Shown piece by piece: positions 53,033 to 62,366 of a stretch of DNA of 64,000 nucleotides. Position 1 is the first letter of the stretch. Each line of letters starts with the position of its first letter. The stretch comes from Aphodosoma sp045126975 (GTDB taxonomy: Bacteria > Bacteroidota > Bacteroidia > Bacteroidales > Paludibacteraceae). A program made the translations under genes and the position numbers. The notes under the pieces were generated by a model, which worked only from the letters and a program-made list of their open reading frames with translations, searched no databases and was not told the origin of the DNA. The stretch is from positions 9,717-73,716 of the forward strand of contig JBGVPL010000039.1 of assembly GCA_045126975.1 (NCBI GenBank), read 5' to 3'.

Positions 53033-54361
53033 TTATAAAAATTGAGCATAATAAATTGGCAAACATGTTGTAACTCCATCCTTAAAATAGTCCTTCCCAT
53101 ACAACAAATAACGATTGCCTATGCGAGATGAAAATTTTTCACAAAAAGCATCTAACGATTTATGCGTCTTATATCCTGATGATTTTACTTCTATAGGCAC
53201 AATTTTATTCCCACGAGAAAGCAAAAAATCAACTTCATAATTATGATTATTTCCGTCAGGAAATGTATAATAATACAACTCATTACCCGATGTCAAAAGC
53301 ATCTGAGCTACCATGTTTTCATAAACATAGCCTAGATTAACATCTAACTTGTCTGACAATAATTTATTATAAATCGTATTCTCTGTATATTTTTTATCCC
53401 AAAAAGCAAGTGTAATAAAAAGCCCTGTATCACACAAAAACATTTTGTAACGACTATAATCTCTAGTTAATGCCATACCCACATTAGGATCACTTGCGTG
53501 ATAAGCCAACGACACCACCTGACTATCTTCCATATCCGCAATCACCACATCAATATTGTCAACTACTTTCCCTCCTGTAGCCGATGATATCTTGTATCTC
53601 ATCGAATTTTTCGACAACTGCGATGGTATATTCTTAAATATTCTAGATGCCGTACCTGTAGGATCTATACGACGAAAATCATCTTCATACAATTCTATTA
53701 TTTTTCGCTTTACTAAATCTACCTGTTCAAGATTATTTGTAACCAAATATTCATTAACCGCTTGAGGCATTCCTCCTACAACCATATACAACCGCAAATC
53801 TCTCATCCATTTACGATGCACAGCCTGCCCCATCTCTCGCTTCATATCAAAAGCCTCTCGCATAAAATCATGAGAAACATCATCACCTATAGCCCAACGA
53901 AACTCATCAAAATCCATCGGATAAAGAGTCAAACGATGTTCCTCGCTCGGAATCAAAATGTTCTGTATATTCTTTTTTATTGATAACAACGATCCTGTTT
54001 CTATATAATCATAACGACCATCCTTCACCAAATGCTTTATAGCTTGGCGAGCTAACGGTTGACGTTGCACCTCATCAAAAACAATTACCGACTCACGATT
54101 ATATAACTGAACATTAAAAAGATTTTGCAATCGAAAGAAGAAATAGTTCAAATCCAACATATTCTCAAACAATTCATCAATCTCTTTTGATGTTTGTGAA
54201 AAGTCGATCAATATGTAGGACTTATATTCTTTGCGAGCAAATTCTTCTACTAAGGTTGATTTACCTACACGTCGAGCTCCTTTTATCAACAAAGCATAAC
54301 GCCCCGCAAGATTTGCTTTCCAATGAAGCATTTCATCGTATAATTTCCTTTTATATGCCAT
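53033..54361 (-). CDS. AAA ATPase with DUF4143, inserted between fnlB and fnlC
   Basis: 442-residue ATPase. The N-terminal AAA domain has RYALLIKGARRVGKSTLVEEF (Walker A) and SVIVFDEVQRQP (Walker B); the C-terminal DUF4143 domain shows the nuclease-like VDFLLSRGNKIVPIEVKSSGYKT. Such genes are numerous and mobile in Bacteroidales and have no known role in polysaccharide synthesis. It has its own promoter preceded by three 33-bp-spaced repeats, and is bracketed by matching heptanucleotide arrays, so it looks like a self-contained insertion. Confidence 0.92.
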   Translation of the reverse strand: MAYKRKLYDEMLHWKANLAGRYALLIKGARRVGKSTLVEEFARKEYKSYILIDFSQTSKEIDELFENMLDLNYFFFRLQNLFNVQLYNRESVIVFDEVQRQPLARQAIKHLVKDGRYDYIETGSLLSIKKNIQNILIPSEEHRLTLYPMDFDEFRWAIGDDVSHDFMREAFDMKREMGQAVHRKWMRDLRLYMVVGGMPQAVNEYLVTNNLEQVDLVKRKIIELYEDDFRRIDPTGTASRIFKNIPSQLSKNSMRYKISSATGGKVVDNIDVVIADMEDSQVVSLAYHASDPNVGMALTRDYSRYKMFLCDTGLFITLAFWDKKYTENTIYNKLLSDKLDVNLGYVYENMVAQMLLTSGNELYYYTFPDGNNHNYEVDFLLSRGNKIVPIEVKSSGYKTHKSLDAFCEKFSSRIGNRYLLYGKDYFKDGVTTCLPIYYAQFL

Positions 54362-54389
54362 AATTATCGTAAATATCTAATTTTCGGCA

Positions 54390-54420
54390 CAAAGATACAA
54401 CAAAATATCGTTTCCGCAAA
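54390..54420 (-). promoter_or_regulatory. Promoter of the AAA ATPase gene
   Basis: On -, -7 box TATCTTTG (54390-54397) with TTTG (54417-54420) 19 bp upstream. Confidence 0.85.
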
Positions 54421-54484
54421 ATTTTTCCAATCTAAAACCTCAGTTTCCGCATTTTTTTTTCTACCTAAAACCTCAGTTTCCGCA
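54410..54484 (-). promoter_or_regulatory. Three 33-bp-spaced repeats over the ATPase promoter
   Basis: GTTTCCGCA occurs at 54410, 54443 and 54476, exactly 33 bp apart (about three helical turns). The outer two are extended to a 20-nt identity (CTAAAACCTCAGTTTCCGCA at 54432-54451 and 54465-54484). The innermost overlaps the -33 element, so these look like operator iterons. Confidence 0.8.
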
Positions 54485-54502
54485 AAATGTTCACTTATAA
54501 TA

Positions 54503-54586
54503 GTCGATGGTCGATAGTCAATAGTCAATGGTCAATGGTCAATGGTCTATAGACTTTAGACTTTAGACTTTAGACTTTAGACACGA
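54503..54586. repeat. GTCAATG/GACTTTA array downstream of fnlB
   Basis: Seven GTC(G/A)AT(A/G)-type units, including GTCTATA, then four GACTTTA and GACACGA; twelve consecutive 7-nt steps. Confidence 0.94.
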
Positions 54587-54598
54587 CCACAGGGAGTA

Positions 54599-55750
54599 TT
54601 AGACTTTATCAAAATAAGTCTCTGGATGTGTAGGGTCAAAACATTCGTTGCACCACATGATTGTCACCATATCGGTGTCGCCGAGGTTTTCGATATTATG
54701 AGTATAACCTGTTGGAATATCGACTACCTCAATTTTGTCGCCACTCACAAATTTCTCTATCACTGGCATATTTGGTTCGCGCTCGTCACGGAATCGTATC
54801 ACGCCACGACCGCTCACTACACAGAATTTCTCTGTTTTCGTGTTATGCCAATGCTCTCCTTTGGTGATACCTGGTTTCGAAATATTCACCGACACTTGTC
54901 CACATCCTGCCGAGCGCAACATCTCAGTGAAACTACCACGCTCATCAACATTCATCTTCAACGGATACGAAAACTCTTCTGCTGGCAAATATGAGAGATA
55001 TGTACTATATAGTTTTTTTGTGATTGGATCGCCTACGTTTGGCACTTCAAGATTTATACGACTTTCACGGAAACTATACAATATATCAACTATCTCACCC
55101 AAGCGTATCTCATGTTCCACTGCCACACGGCAATATCTGCCCTCTCTATTCTCTTTGCCCGACAATGCTGCTATCATCTCATCCACCAAGTCATCGATAT
55201 AAACCAATCGCATCATCACTGATGGGTCATTCACCTGTATTGGCAATCCGTTGGCTATGTTATTGCAGAATGTTGCCACTGCCGAGTTGTAGTTCGGCCT
55301 GCACCATTTGCCAAACAAGTTCGGAAAACGATACACCAACACGCGTGCCCCTGTCTCTTCGGCGTAACGGAACATCAACTCCTCGCCGGCACGTTTACTC
55401 TCGCCGTAAGGGTTATCCAATGCCGCTTGTGTCGATGAGCTAATCATAACAGGGCAAGTATTATTGTGTCGTTTCAAGGCATCAAGCAATTTTGTAGCAA
55501 AACCAAAGTTGCCTTCCATAAACTCTTTTGGGTCTTGCGGACGATTTACGCCTGCCAAATTAAACACAAAATCGGCCTTGGCACAATATTCATCCAACTC
55601 AGTCTCGGTACTATCCACGTCATACTCCATCACCTCAATCTCCTCACCCGCCACGTCGTACCAACGCGCCTTACCCTCAGCTATATTTCTCAATTGAGCA
55701 CAAAGGTTCTTACCCACAAAACCCTTCGCTCCAGTAACAAGTATATTCAT
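54599..55750 (-). CDS. fnlB: UDP-2-acetamido-2,6-dideoxy-hexulose reductase (FnlB/CapF)
   Basis: 383 residues: N-terminal SDR (MNILVTGAKGFVGKNLCAQL, MISSSTQAALDNPYGESKRAGEEL) and C-terminal cupin (~260-383; GEHWHNTKTEKFCVVSGRGVIRFRDE). The two-domain form is characteristic of CapF/WbjC, second enzyme to UDP-L-FucNAc. ATG 55750 is chosen over a GTG four codons upstream that overlaps fnlA. Confidence 0.93.
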   Translation of the reverse strand: MNILVTGAKGFVGKNLCAQLRNIAEGKARWYDVAGEEIEVMEYDVDSTETELDEYCAKADFVFNLAGVNRPQDPKEFMEGNFGFATKLLDALKRHNNTCPVMISSSTQAALDNPYGESKRAGEELMFRYAEETGARVLVYRFPNLFGKWCRPNYNSAVATFCNNIANGLPIQVNDPSVMMRLVYIDDLVDEMIAALSGKENREGRYCRVAVEHEIRLGEIVDILYSFRESRINLEVPNVGDPITKKLYSTYLSYLPAEEFSYPLKMNVDERGSFTEMLRSAGCGQVSVNISKPGITKGEHWHNTKTEKFCVVSGRGVIRFRDEREPNMPVIEKFVSGDKIEVVDIPTGYTHNIENLGDTDMVTIMWCNECFDPTHPETYFDKV

Positions 55751-55754
55751 ATAA

Positions 55755-56828
55755 TCACTCACTTCTAATTTCTTTTGCTTTGCTTCGTGGTTGCAACCCT
55801 AAATCTTCACGGATAAATCGCAATTTCAACAACAACTGTTTCATACCCTCTACATCCAAACGTCCAGTGTTATGTGAATGGTAATCCTCTATTTTAGCCA
55901 CCTCTTCGTTTCCTTCAGTGAAGAATTTATCGTAGTTCAAATCACGATTATCACATGGAATACGATAGTAGTCACCCATATCAATAGCCTTCGCCATCTC
56001 CTCACGAGTCACGAGTGTTTCATAAAGTTTTTCGCCGTGACGAGTACCGATTACCTTCACCTCTGTTTCGCCATATTTAGGGTTCACTTGTGAGTATGTT
56101 TGTTTCAATGCCTCTGCAAGCACATCAAGCGTAGCAGCAGGAGCTTTTTGAACGAAAAGGTCACCGTTTTTACCATGTTGGAATGCATAAATCACCAAAT
56201 CCACAGCATCGTCCAATGTCATCATAAAGCGAGTCATATTTGGGTCAGTTATGGTGATAGGCTTACCTTGTTCCATCTGTTCTACCCACAACGGAATTAC
56301 AGATCCTCGACTCGCCATCACATTGCCGTAGCGTGTACAGCAGATAGTAGTTTGAGCATCTTCGCCTAATTCACGACCTTTAGCAATCGCTACTTTTTCC
56401 ATCAGCGCTTTCGAGATACCCATTGCATTGATAGGATATGCTGCTTTGTCAGTAGAGAGCACTACTACATTTTTCACTCCATGTTCGATTGCAGAGAGAA
56501 GCACATTGTTAGTACCGATTACGTTAGTCATCGTAGCCTCCATAGGAAAGAACTCACACGAAGGCACTTGTTTTAATGCAGCAGCAGCAAATACATAATC
56601 CACGCCACGCATAGCCACATCCACCGATGCTTTCTCGCGCACATTGCCGATATAGAATTTAACCTTAGGATTTTGAAGTGCATGGCGCATATCATCCTGT
56701 TTTTTCTCATCGCGCGAAAAGATACGAATCTCTTTAATATCCGAATCCAAAAAACGACGCAACACAGCATTACCAAACGAACCAGTTCCGCCTGTAATTA
56801 ATAATATTTTATCTTTAAAAATTGACAT
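55755..56828 (-). CDS. fnlA: UDP-GlcNAc 4,6-dehydratase/5-epimerase (FnlA/CapE)
   Basis: 357-residue SDR of the polysaccharide biosynthesis family. DKILLITGGTGSFGNAVLRRFL is the NAD site; LSTDKAAYPINAMGISKALMEKVAIAK carries the altered YxxxK-type region of these dehydratases; TRYGNVMASRGSVIPLW follows. The adjacent fnlB fixes the role as the first step to UDP-L-FucNAc. ATG 56828 is used instead of a GTG two codons upstream. Confidence 0.94.
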   Translation of the reverse strand: MSIFKDKILLITGGTGSFGNAVLRRFLDSDIKEIRIFSRDEKKQDDMRHALQNPKVKFYIGNVREKASVDVAMRGVDYVFAAAALKQVPSCEFFPMEATMTNVIGTNNVLLSAIEHGVKNVVVLSTDKAAYPINAMGISKALMEKVAIAKGRELGEDAQTTICCTRYGNVMASRGSVIPLWVEQMEQGKPITITDPNMTRFMMTLDDAVDLVIYAFQHGKNGDLFVQKAPAATLDVLAEALKQTYSQVNPKYGETEVKVIGTRHGEKLYETLVTREEMAKAIDMGDYYRIPCDNRDLNYDKFFTEGNEEVAKIEDYHSHNTGRLDVEGMKQLLLKLRFIREDLGLQPRSKAKEIRSE

Positions 56829-56851
56829 ACACACTGAAAAATATTAAAATA

Positions 56852-57910
56852 TTAACTTTCTATCAAATCACAAATTTTTATTTTATCTGTAACAAAATGT
56901 ACACTTCCCCATGTCAAACCAACTCCAAAAGCACAAGCAATATTATCACAAATTCCACCTTCTAATCTATTTTTTGCACTTCCAATAGTCATAGTTAACG
57001 GAATTGTTGCACAACTAGTGTTTCCAAAATATTGCAACGAATAAGGTACTTTATCGGCTGACAAACCTAATTTTTTCCTTATTTTCTCATTCATATACAT
57101 ATTTGCTTGATGTATAAACAAATTATCTATATCATCTATATTTAAATTAAAATGAGAAATTAATTCTTTTATTGCATTAGGGCCTTGTTTTATTCCAAAA
57201 GAAAAAACACTCATTCCATCCATACGACTCTGTAATGCATTCCTTTTCATACCATCACTATCAACCACTTCTTTTAACGAATTTTCATTATATGGATTTC
57301 TAAAGCCACCTTCATTAATAATAATTGACTCATAAGAATATCCATCTGCTGCAATAAAGAATTCTAAAGGAGTGGCCATAGTATTATACTCCAATGCCGT
57401 AGCAGTTCCTGCATCTCCAAACAAAGGCCATGAAGTTTTATCTTTATATGATTTATACTTAGATGGAGTCTCTCCTACCAACAACAAACCCTTTTTTATT
57501 CCACCGTGAGACAATAATGAACTTATCACATTCATCCCATATACCCAACCAGGACAACCTATAGAAAGATCTAAAACCATACAATTTTGAGACAATCCCA
57601 ATTTCTTTTGCAAAACGCAAGATGTTGCTGGCAATATATAGTCAGGTGTCTGAGAAACATAAATCAAACACCCGATTTCATCTCTATTCCAAGACAACTC
57701 GTTTAATAATTTATTAGCAGCTTCTAAACACAAATCAGAAGATGTTTGTTCTCTTGAAGCTATTCTACGTTCCTTTATTCCTGTAGAAGCAATAACTCGA
57801 TCTGCTTCTCCTTCACTAAAATATGGATAATCAATATTTTTTTCTATATTTTTAGGAACACAAGCAGAAACTCCAACTATACTTACATTATCAATACTAA
57901 AAAATGGCAT
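56852..57910 (-). CDS. 3-oxoacyl-ACP synthase III-like protein of the capsule locus
   Basis: 352-residue KASIII (FabH-like) condensing enzyme. The Cys-His-Asn triad is visible in DLSIGCPGWVYGM, LFIHQANMYMN and YFGNTSCATIPLT. It begins the AT-rich block that also contains an AMP ligase, two ACPs and a ketoreductase, so it probably condenses an activated starter with malonyl-ACP to a 3-oxoacyl-ACP. It is not the housekeeping fabH by context. Confidence 0.88.
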   Translation of the reverse strand: MPFFSIDNVSIVGVSACVPKNIEKNIDYPYFSEGEADRVIASTGIKERRIASREQTSSDLCLEAANKLLNELSWNRDEIGCLIYVSQTPDYILPATSCVLQKKLGLSQNCMVLDLSIGCPGWVYGMNVISSLLSHGGIKKGLLLVGETPSKYKSYKDKTSWPLFGDAGTATALEYNTMATPLEFFIAADGYSYESIIINEGGFRNPYNENSLKEVVDSDGMKRNALQSRMDGMSVFSFGIKQGPNAIKELISHFNLNIDDIDNLFIHQANMYMNEKIRKKLGLSADKVPYSLQYFGNTSCATIPLTMTIGSAKNRLEGGICDNIACAFGVGLTWGSVHFVTDKIKICDLIES

Positions 57911-57915
57911 AAATT

Positions 57916-59310
57916 TTATAATTTAGAATATAACACTTTTCCTGATTCACTTTTAGGAATTTCAGGAACTATTTTTATTTCAAAAACACTAGGGAATAAG
58001 TGTAATTTTTGAGAAATTTCAGTAATCAAATCAAACTCTATCTCTTTTGTCAAACATATAGTTATTTTCTCATCATTACCTACACAAGCACATTCTGAAA
58101 TATATTGTTTTACTATTTGCTCTACCTCATCTAATCCAACCCTATTACCAAAAATTTTAACAAATCGATTTAATCTTCCAACTATATAATAATACCCCTC
58201 CTTATCTCTATACGCAATATCTCCTGTTTTTAACATACCATGTTGCTCATCTGCCAAAGATAAATCAATAAATGAATGAGCATACCCCATAAAAACATTC
58301 TTACCAAAATAATACAATTCGCCATTAACATTCTCGCATTCAATAACATTACCATCTAAATCTCTTAATTCGAAATAACCATTAGGAATAGCAATGCCGA
58401 TGCTTGATGGTTTTAATAAAGTACTACATGGAGGCAAATAACTCATTCTTGCAGTTGCCTCCGTCTGTCCATACATTACAAAAAAAGTAAAATTCTTCTG
58501 CTTTGCAATTTCTGCAAATTCAGAGACTAAATCAGAAGACAATTTACCTCCAGCTTGAGTCATTGTTTTTAACGAAGGAAGATTCATTTTATTAAATCTA
58601 ATTTTCCTTAACATTTCGTATGTATATGGTACTCCAGCAAAAGAAGAGGCTTTGTTTGTTTTAAAAAATGACCAAAATTCTATCTGTAGCACAGAATAAT
58701 TTGTTAAAAGTAGTGTTGCTCCCTTAATAATGTGACTATTTATAACAGACAAGCCATAACTATAATACATGGGAAGCGTTGTAATTGGTCTTTCTTCAGT
58801 CGTTAATGATAAATATTCAGCTATAGACTCTGCATTAGAAAAAATATTTTCATAACTCAATTTAACTAATTTAGCACTCCCTGTTGTTCCTGAAGTGGAA
58901 AGTAACATAGCTAAATTAGGATTAAGATTATAATCTCTTTTTGAATTTTCAATAAGACAATAATCTTTATACTCCAAAAGTATATCTCCCTTCAATTCAA
59001 AAAAAAGATATTTATCTTTACTAATCCAAAAATAATTAGGATTATATTGATCTATCAATGAAGATATAAAACTTTTATCTGCATTTTCAGATAACATCAA
59101 AGGTACCCATTTACTTTGTTGAAAAGCCAAATACCCCACAAGAGATGCTATTTTATTTGAAGAAAATTGAAAAACCAACTTTTTTTCTTTCGTAAGAGAA
59201 CAAAATTTTTGAGAAAGAATTTTTACTTCAGAATAATTTACACTATCTCCAGTATCAGATATAGCTAAAACATTATCTTTATATAAATCAATATAATCCG
59301 TCAATTCCAT
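57916..59310 (-). CDS. AMP-dependent acyl ligase (acyl-CoA/ACP synthetase)
   Basis: 464-residue adenylating enzyme. The P-loop LLSTSGTTGSAKLVKLSYENI, YGQTEATARMSYLPP, GELYYFGKNVFMGYA, LKTGDIAYRDKEGYYYIVGR and the C-terminal lysine region KSESGKVLYSK are all present. It is likely to activate a short acid and load it onto one of the neighbouring ACPs. The ACP gene lies 3 nt upstream. Confidence 0.88.
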   Translation of the reverse strand: MELTDYIDLYKDNVLAISDTGDSVNYSEVKILSQKFCSLTKEKKLVFQFSSNKIASLVGYLAFQQSKWVPLMLSENADKSFISSLIDQYNPNYFWISKDKYLFFELKGDILLEYKDYCLIENSKRDYNLNPNLAMLLSTSGTTGSAKLVKLSYENIFSNAESIAEYLSLTTEERPITTLPMYYSYGLSVINSHIIKGATLLLTNYSVLQIEFWSFFKTNKASSFAGVPYTYEMLRKIRFNKMNLPSLKTMTQAGGKLSSDLVSEFAEIAKQKNFTFFVMYGQTEATARMSYLPPCSTLLKPSSIGIAIPNGYFELRDLDGNVIECENVNGELYYFGKNVFMGYAHSFIDLSLADEQHGMLKTGDIAYRDKEGYYYIVGRLNRFVKIFGNRVGLDEVEQIVKQYISECACVGNDEKITICLTKEIEFDLITEISQKLHLFPSVFEIKIVPEIPKSESGKVLYSKL

Positions 59311-59313
59311 TTT

Positions 59314-59547
59314 TCAAAAAACAATACTATAATTTTCTTTTAAAATATCAAGACCTTCTTTATAAGACAAAAAAGACATCATGTCTTCTGGTTCTAAAGA
59401 AACATTAAATACTTCCTCTATTTCTGCAATTAATGTTATATGTCCAACAGAATCCCAGAGATCAAAATCTTTATATTTCAAATCAAAAAAATTTGTTGTT
59501 TTAAAAACTTTTTCAAAGCACTTATTATATAATTCCAAATTATTCAT
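59314..59547 (-). CDS. Acyl carrier protein-like protein 1
   Basis: 77 residues, acidic four-helix carrier. The phosphopantetheine serine is Ser-33 in LWDSVGHITLI, with IEEVFNVSLEPEDM as helix 3 region. Co-encoded with the AMP ligase. Confidence 0.85.
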   Translation of the reverse strand: MNNLELYNKCFEKVFKTTNFFDLKYKDFDLWDSVGHITLIAEIEEVFNVSLEPEDMMSFLSYKEGLDILKENYSIVF

Positions 59548-59554
59548 AACATAA

Positions 59555-60304
59555 TTATTTTAATGTTAAACCACCATCAATAACAATACTAGAGCCAGTT
59601 ATCCAAGTAGCTTCATCAGACAATAAAAACACAATAGCATTTGCAATCTCCTCGGGTTTTCCATATCTTTTTAATGGATAATTATTTCTATCCTTTAATA
59701 TTTCTTCTTCGGATAGTTGCGTGTTTTTCAAAATTAAATCTGTTTCTACTCGTCCTGGATTTACAGAATTACATCTTATACCTTTTGAACTTAATTCCAA
59801 TGCTGCTGTTTTCATAAAAGATTGCAAAGCCCCTTTAGTTGTAGCATACATAGCATTACCAATAGAAGAGGTATAAATTCCAGCAACAGAAGAAACAAAA
59901 ACTAAAGAAGAATGATCTTTTAATTTTTTTTGCTTAACAAACTCTTTTGTCAATAAAATTGGAGACATTGTGTTTATATCAAACATTTGTTTTAAGACAT
60001 CTTCTTTTATAAACGGAATAGGCTTCCAATTATTTATACCTGCACAGAAAACAACTCCATCAAGAACATCAAGAGATTTTACAAATGCTAATATTTCATT
60101 TTCTTTTGAAATATCACATAAAGTATAAACATGTTTTTTTGAAGATATTTTTGATAATTCAAGGGAAAGGTTTCTCATTCTATCCTCATTTCTACCAACA
60201 CAAATCAATTTTGCTCCCAATTGTGCACAAACAACAGCTGTAGCATAACCAATACCTGCTGTAGCTCCAGTTATCAAAATATTTTTATTTTCAAGAGAAA
60301 ACAT
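59555..60304 (-). CDS. SDR family 3-oxoacyl-ACP reductase-like protein
   Basis: 249-residue FabG-like SDR: NKNILITGATAGIGYATAVV (NADP site), CAGINNWKP, the catalytic SSVAGIYTSSIGNAMYATTKGAL (Ser, Tyr, Lys), and NPGRVETDL. Placed between two ACP genes, it should reduce the 3-oxoacyl group to a 3-hydroxyacyl group. No dehydratase or enoyl reductase is nearby. Confidence 0.9.
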   Translation of the reverse strand: MFSLENKNILITGATAGIGYATAVVCAQLGAKLICVGRNEDRMRNLSLELSKISSKKHVYTLCDISKENEILAFVKSLDVLDGVVFCAGINNWKPIPFIKEDVLKQMFDINTMSPILLTKEFVKQKKLKDHSSLVFVSSVAGIYTSSIGNAMYATTKGALQSFMKTAALELSSKGIRCNSVNPGRVETDLILKNTQLSEEEILKDRNNYPLKRYGKPEEIANAIVFLLSDEATWITGSSIVIDGGLTLK

Positions 60305-60306
60305 AA

Positions 60307-60537
60307 CTATTTTTTCGAGATCAATTCAAATAACTGACCAATTGTTGAAACGCTTCTCATATCATCGCCAGACAAAGAAACATTATATTCTTCATCTACC
60401 ATTGCAATTACTGACAATGCAACTAAAGAAGACCATTCTTCTAATTTTCTAAATTCAGTATCTGTTGTTAAAACTAAATTATCAACAGAATCTAATTGTT
60501 CTCTAAATAAATCAATAAATTTTTCCATATTAAACAT
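60307..60537 (-). CDS. Acyl carrier protein-like protein 2
   Basis: 76 residues. The carrier serine is probably Ser-37 in EEWSSLVALSVIAMVDEEYNVSL; the usual Asp of the DSL motif is Ser here. Ends 3 nt from the SDR gene. Confidence 0.82.
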   Translation of the reverse strand: MFNMEKFIDLFREQLDSVDNLVLTTDTEFRKLEEWSSLVALSVIAMVDEEYNVSLSGDDMRSVSTIGQLFELISKK

Positions 60538-60545
60538 TTGTTAAA

Positions 60546-61193
60546 TTAAAATTTTATTATTTTAGCGGGATTACCCATATATAATTCTCCGTTTTTAGGC
60601 TTGCGCATCATAACACTAGCAGCTCCTAATTTTACATCTTTATCAATTTTAATTTGTTGTAATACAATAGCTCCAACGCCAAAGAAATTACCATCTCCAA
60701 TTTTAACTTCGCCTGAAATTCTAACATCAGGCATAAATGTATTAAAATCGCCTATTTCTACATTGTGACCAAAAACAACACCACCATTTAACAAATTAAA
60801 ATTACCAATTTTAATATCACAAGAGAAACCACAATCATGCTTTATAATATTACCTTTACCTATTTCAAAAGTTTCCGCATCCGCAAATCTCAAGGAAGGA
60901 TAAATTAAATTTGGAAAATCAATACAAGTATTGACCAATAAATCAGAAACTATTTCCTTAACCACAGACGGAGATCCAATAGATATAACAACTGACATTG
61001 GTTTATTTAACTTTAATAAAAATTGTTTTCCTCCCAAAACTTCTCCGTAATGTGAAACTTTAGTCCCTACCGATAATCCATCATCAATAAAACCTAACAA
61101 GTTCCATTGTGAATAGGTTTGATTTATAGCTCTTATCAAACATGCCACTTCTCTTCCTAAACCACCAGCTCCATATATAACTATATCTTTCAT
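60546..61193 (-). CDS. NeuD/PglD family sugar O/N-acyltransferase
   Basis: 215 residues: N-terminal Rossmann-like part (IVIYGAGGLGREVACLIRA) and C-terminal left-handed beta-helix (GNIIKHDCGFSCDIKIGNF, VVFGHNVEIGDF, GAASVMMRKPKNGELYMGNPAKI). PglD-type enzymes N-acylate amino sugar nucleotides. Next to the ACP cassette, an acyl donor other than acetyl-CoA is possible. Confidence 0.87.
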   Translation of the reverse strand: MKDIVIYGAGGLGREVACLIRAINQTYSQWNLLGFIDDGLSVGTKVSHYGEVLGGKQFLLKLNKPMSVVISIGSPSVVKEIVSDLLVNTCIDFPNLIYPSLRFADAETFEIGKGNIIKHDCGFSCDIKIGNFNLLNGGVVFGHNVEIGDFNTFMPDVRISGEVKIGDGNFFGVGAIVLQQIKIDKDVKLGAASVMMRKPKNGELYMGNPAKIIKF

Positions 61194-61199
61194 TATATA

Positions 61200-62360
61200 T
61201 TATTTTATTTTATTTTCTTCAATTACATTTTCAAAAACTGAAACCAACTTACTAGCAATAACCTTTGGCGAAAATCTTTTTTTACAATCTTCTGCAATTT
61301 TTGCTCCGTCATACGATTGATAATTCTCAAACATATACTTTAAAGCATCAACAAGCGCATCTACATCTTCTGTAGGAACAAGCAATCCATCTGTTTCTTG
61401 CACAAACTCTTCAGGACCTCCACATACAGTTGCAATGACTGGCACCCCCATCATCATCGCTTCTATATAAACAACACCAAAAGTTTCAGATCTAGATGCT
61501 AAAACAAAAACATCACTACCATGCAAAATATTAGCAATTTCAACTTTATTTTTACGCCCCAAAAAATGCACATTATTATTTAATGACAAAGAATCTGCCT
61601 GTTTTTGCAAATTATCTTTTTCATCACCATCCCCAATAATCAATAATTCCCAATTATTATAGTCCTTAATTACTTGAGACAATGCAGATAATAAAATGTC
61701 ATATCCTTTTATTCTTATTAAAGATCCTATTGATACAAACCTAATCTTGCCACTATTCCCATATTCAGATTTCCCTCTATACTCAAAATCACCTCCAACC
61801 ATATTATTAACAACAACACTATCAACACCAAATTCTTCTAATATAATATTGCGTAATGAATTAGAAACAGAAATAAGTTTATTTACTTTTGAATATGTTC
61901 TTTTCCCCAAATATTGTATATATTTATCTTTTACTTTAGTTTTTAACGCACTACTATGTTCTATCACCACAAGAGGAACATTTATATGTTCTCTTAATAT
62001 ACAAGCAACACTTGACTCTGCAATATAATGAGAATAAATAATATCCGGCTGACCATATTCCGATTTTATTTTATTATACAATTGCAATATCTGCTTTTTC
62101 AGTATATAATGTTCAAAATTAAATCCAAACAAACGCAAAAAAACACTCGGAATCCAAAATGATTCATAACAATCAATCCCATCTTTCTTACAATAAGAAA
62201 CACCTAGTTTTCGATATTTAAAACGAAATCTTCTGTCCAAACTTGCAACAATAACCTTATTCCCTCCTTTCGACAATGCTTTAGCTTGATCAAATTCGAA
62301 ACATCCCCATTGAGGATCTTTTTCTGATGGAATTCCCCTAGAAATTAACAATATATACAT
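61200..62360 (-). CDS. Glycosyltransferase family 4 protein
   Basis: 386-residue GT-B enzyme with HSSALKTK near the middle, RFVSIGSLIRIKGYDILL, LLIIGDGDEKDNLQ, FLGRKNKVEIANILHGSDVFVLASRSETFGVVYIEAMMMGVPVIATVCGGPEEFV (the E-x7-E motif). Donor and acceptor unknown. Confidence 0.93.
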   Translation of the reverse strand: MYILLISRGIPSEKDPQWGCFEFDQAKALSKGGNKVIVASLDRRFRFKYRKLGVSYCKKDGIDCYESFWIPSVFLRLFGFNFEHYILKKQILQLYNKIKSEYGQPDIIYSHYIAESSVACILREHINVPLVVIEHSSALKTKVKDKYIQYLGKRTYSKVNKLISVSNSLRNIILEEFGVDSVVVNNMVGGDFEYRGKSEYGNSGKIRFVSIGSLIRIKGYDILLSALSQVIKDYNNWELLIIGDGDEKDNLQKQADSLSLNNNVHFLGRKNKVEIANILHGSDVFVLASRSETFGVVYIEAMMMGVPVIATVCGGPEEFVQETDGLLVPTEDVDALVDALKYMFENYQSYDGAKIAEDCKKRFSPKVIASKLVSVFENVIEENKIK

Positions 62361-62366
62361 AATATA

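Noticed and set aside
54399..54497. CRISPR-like array from 33-bp spaced repeats
   Set aside because: Only three partial repeats, inner sequence also similar between copies, no cas genes; a promoter-linked repeat fits better.
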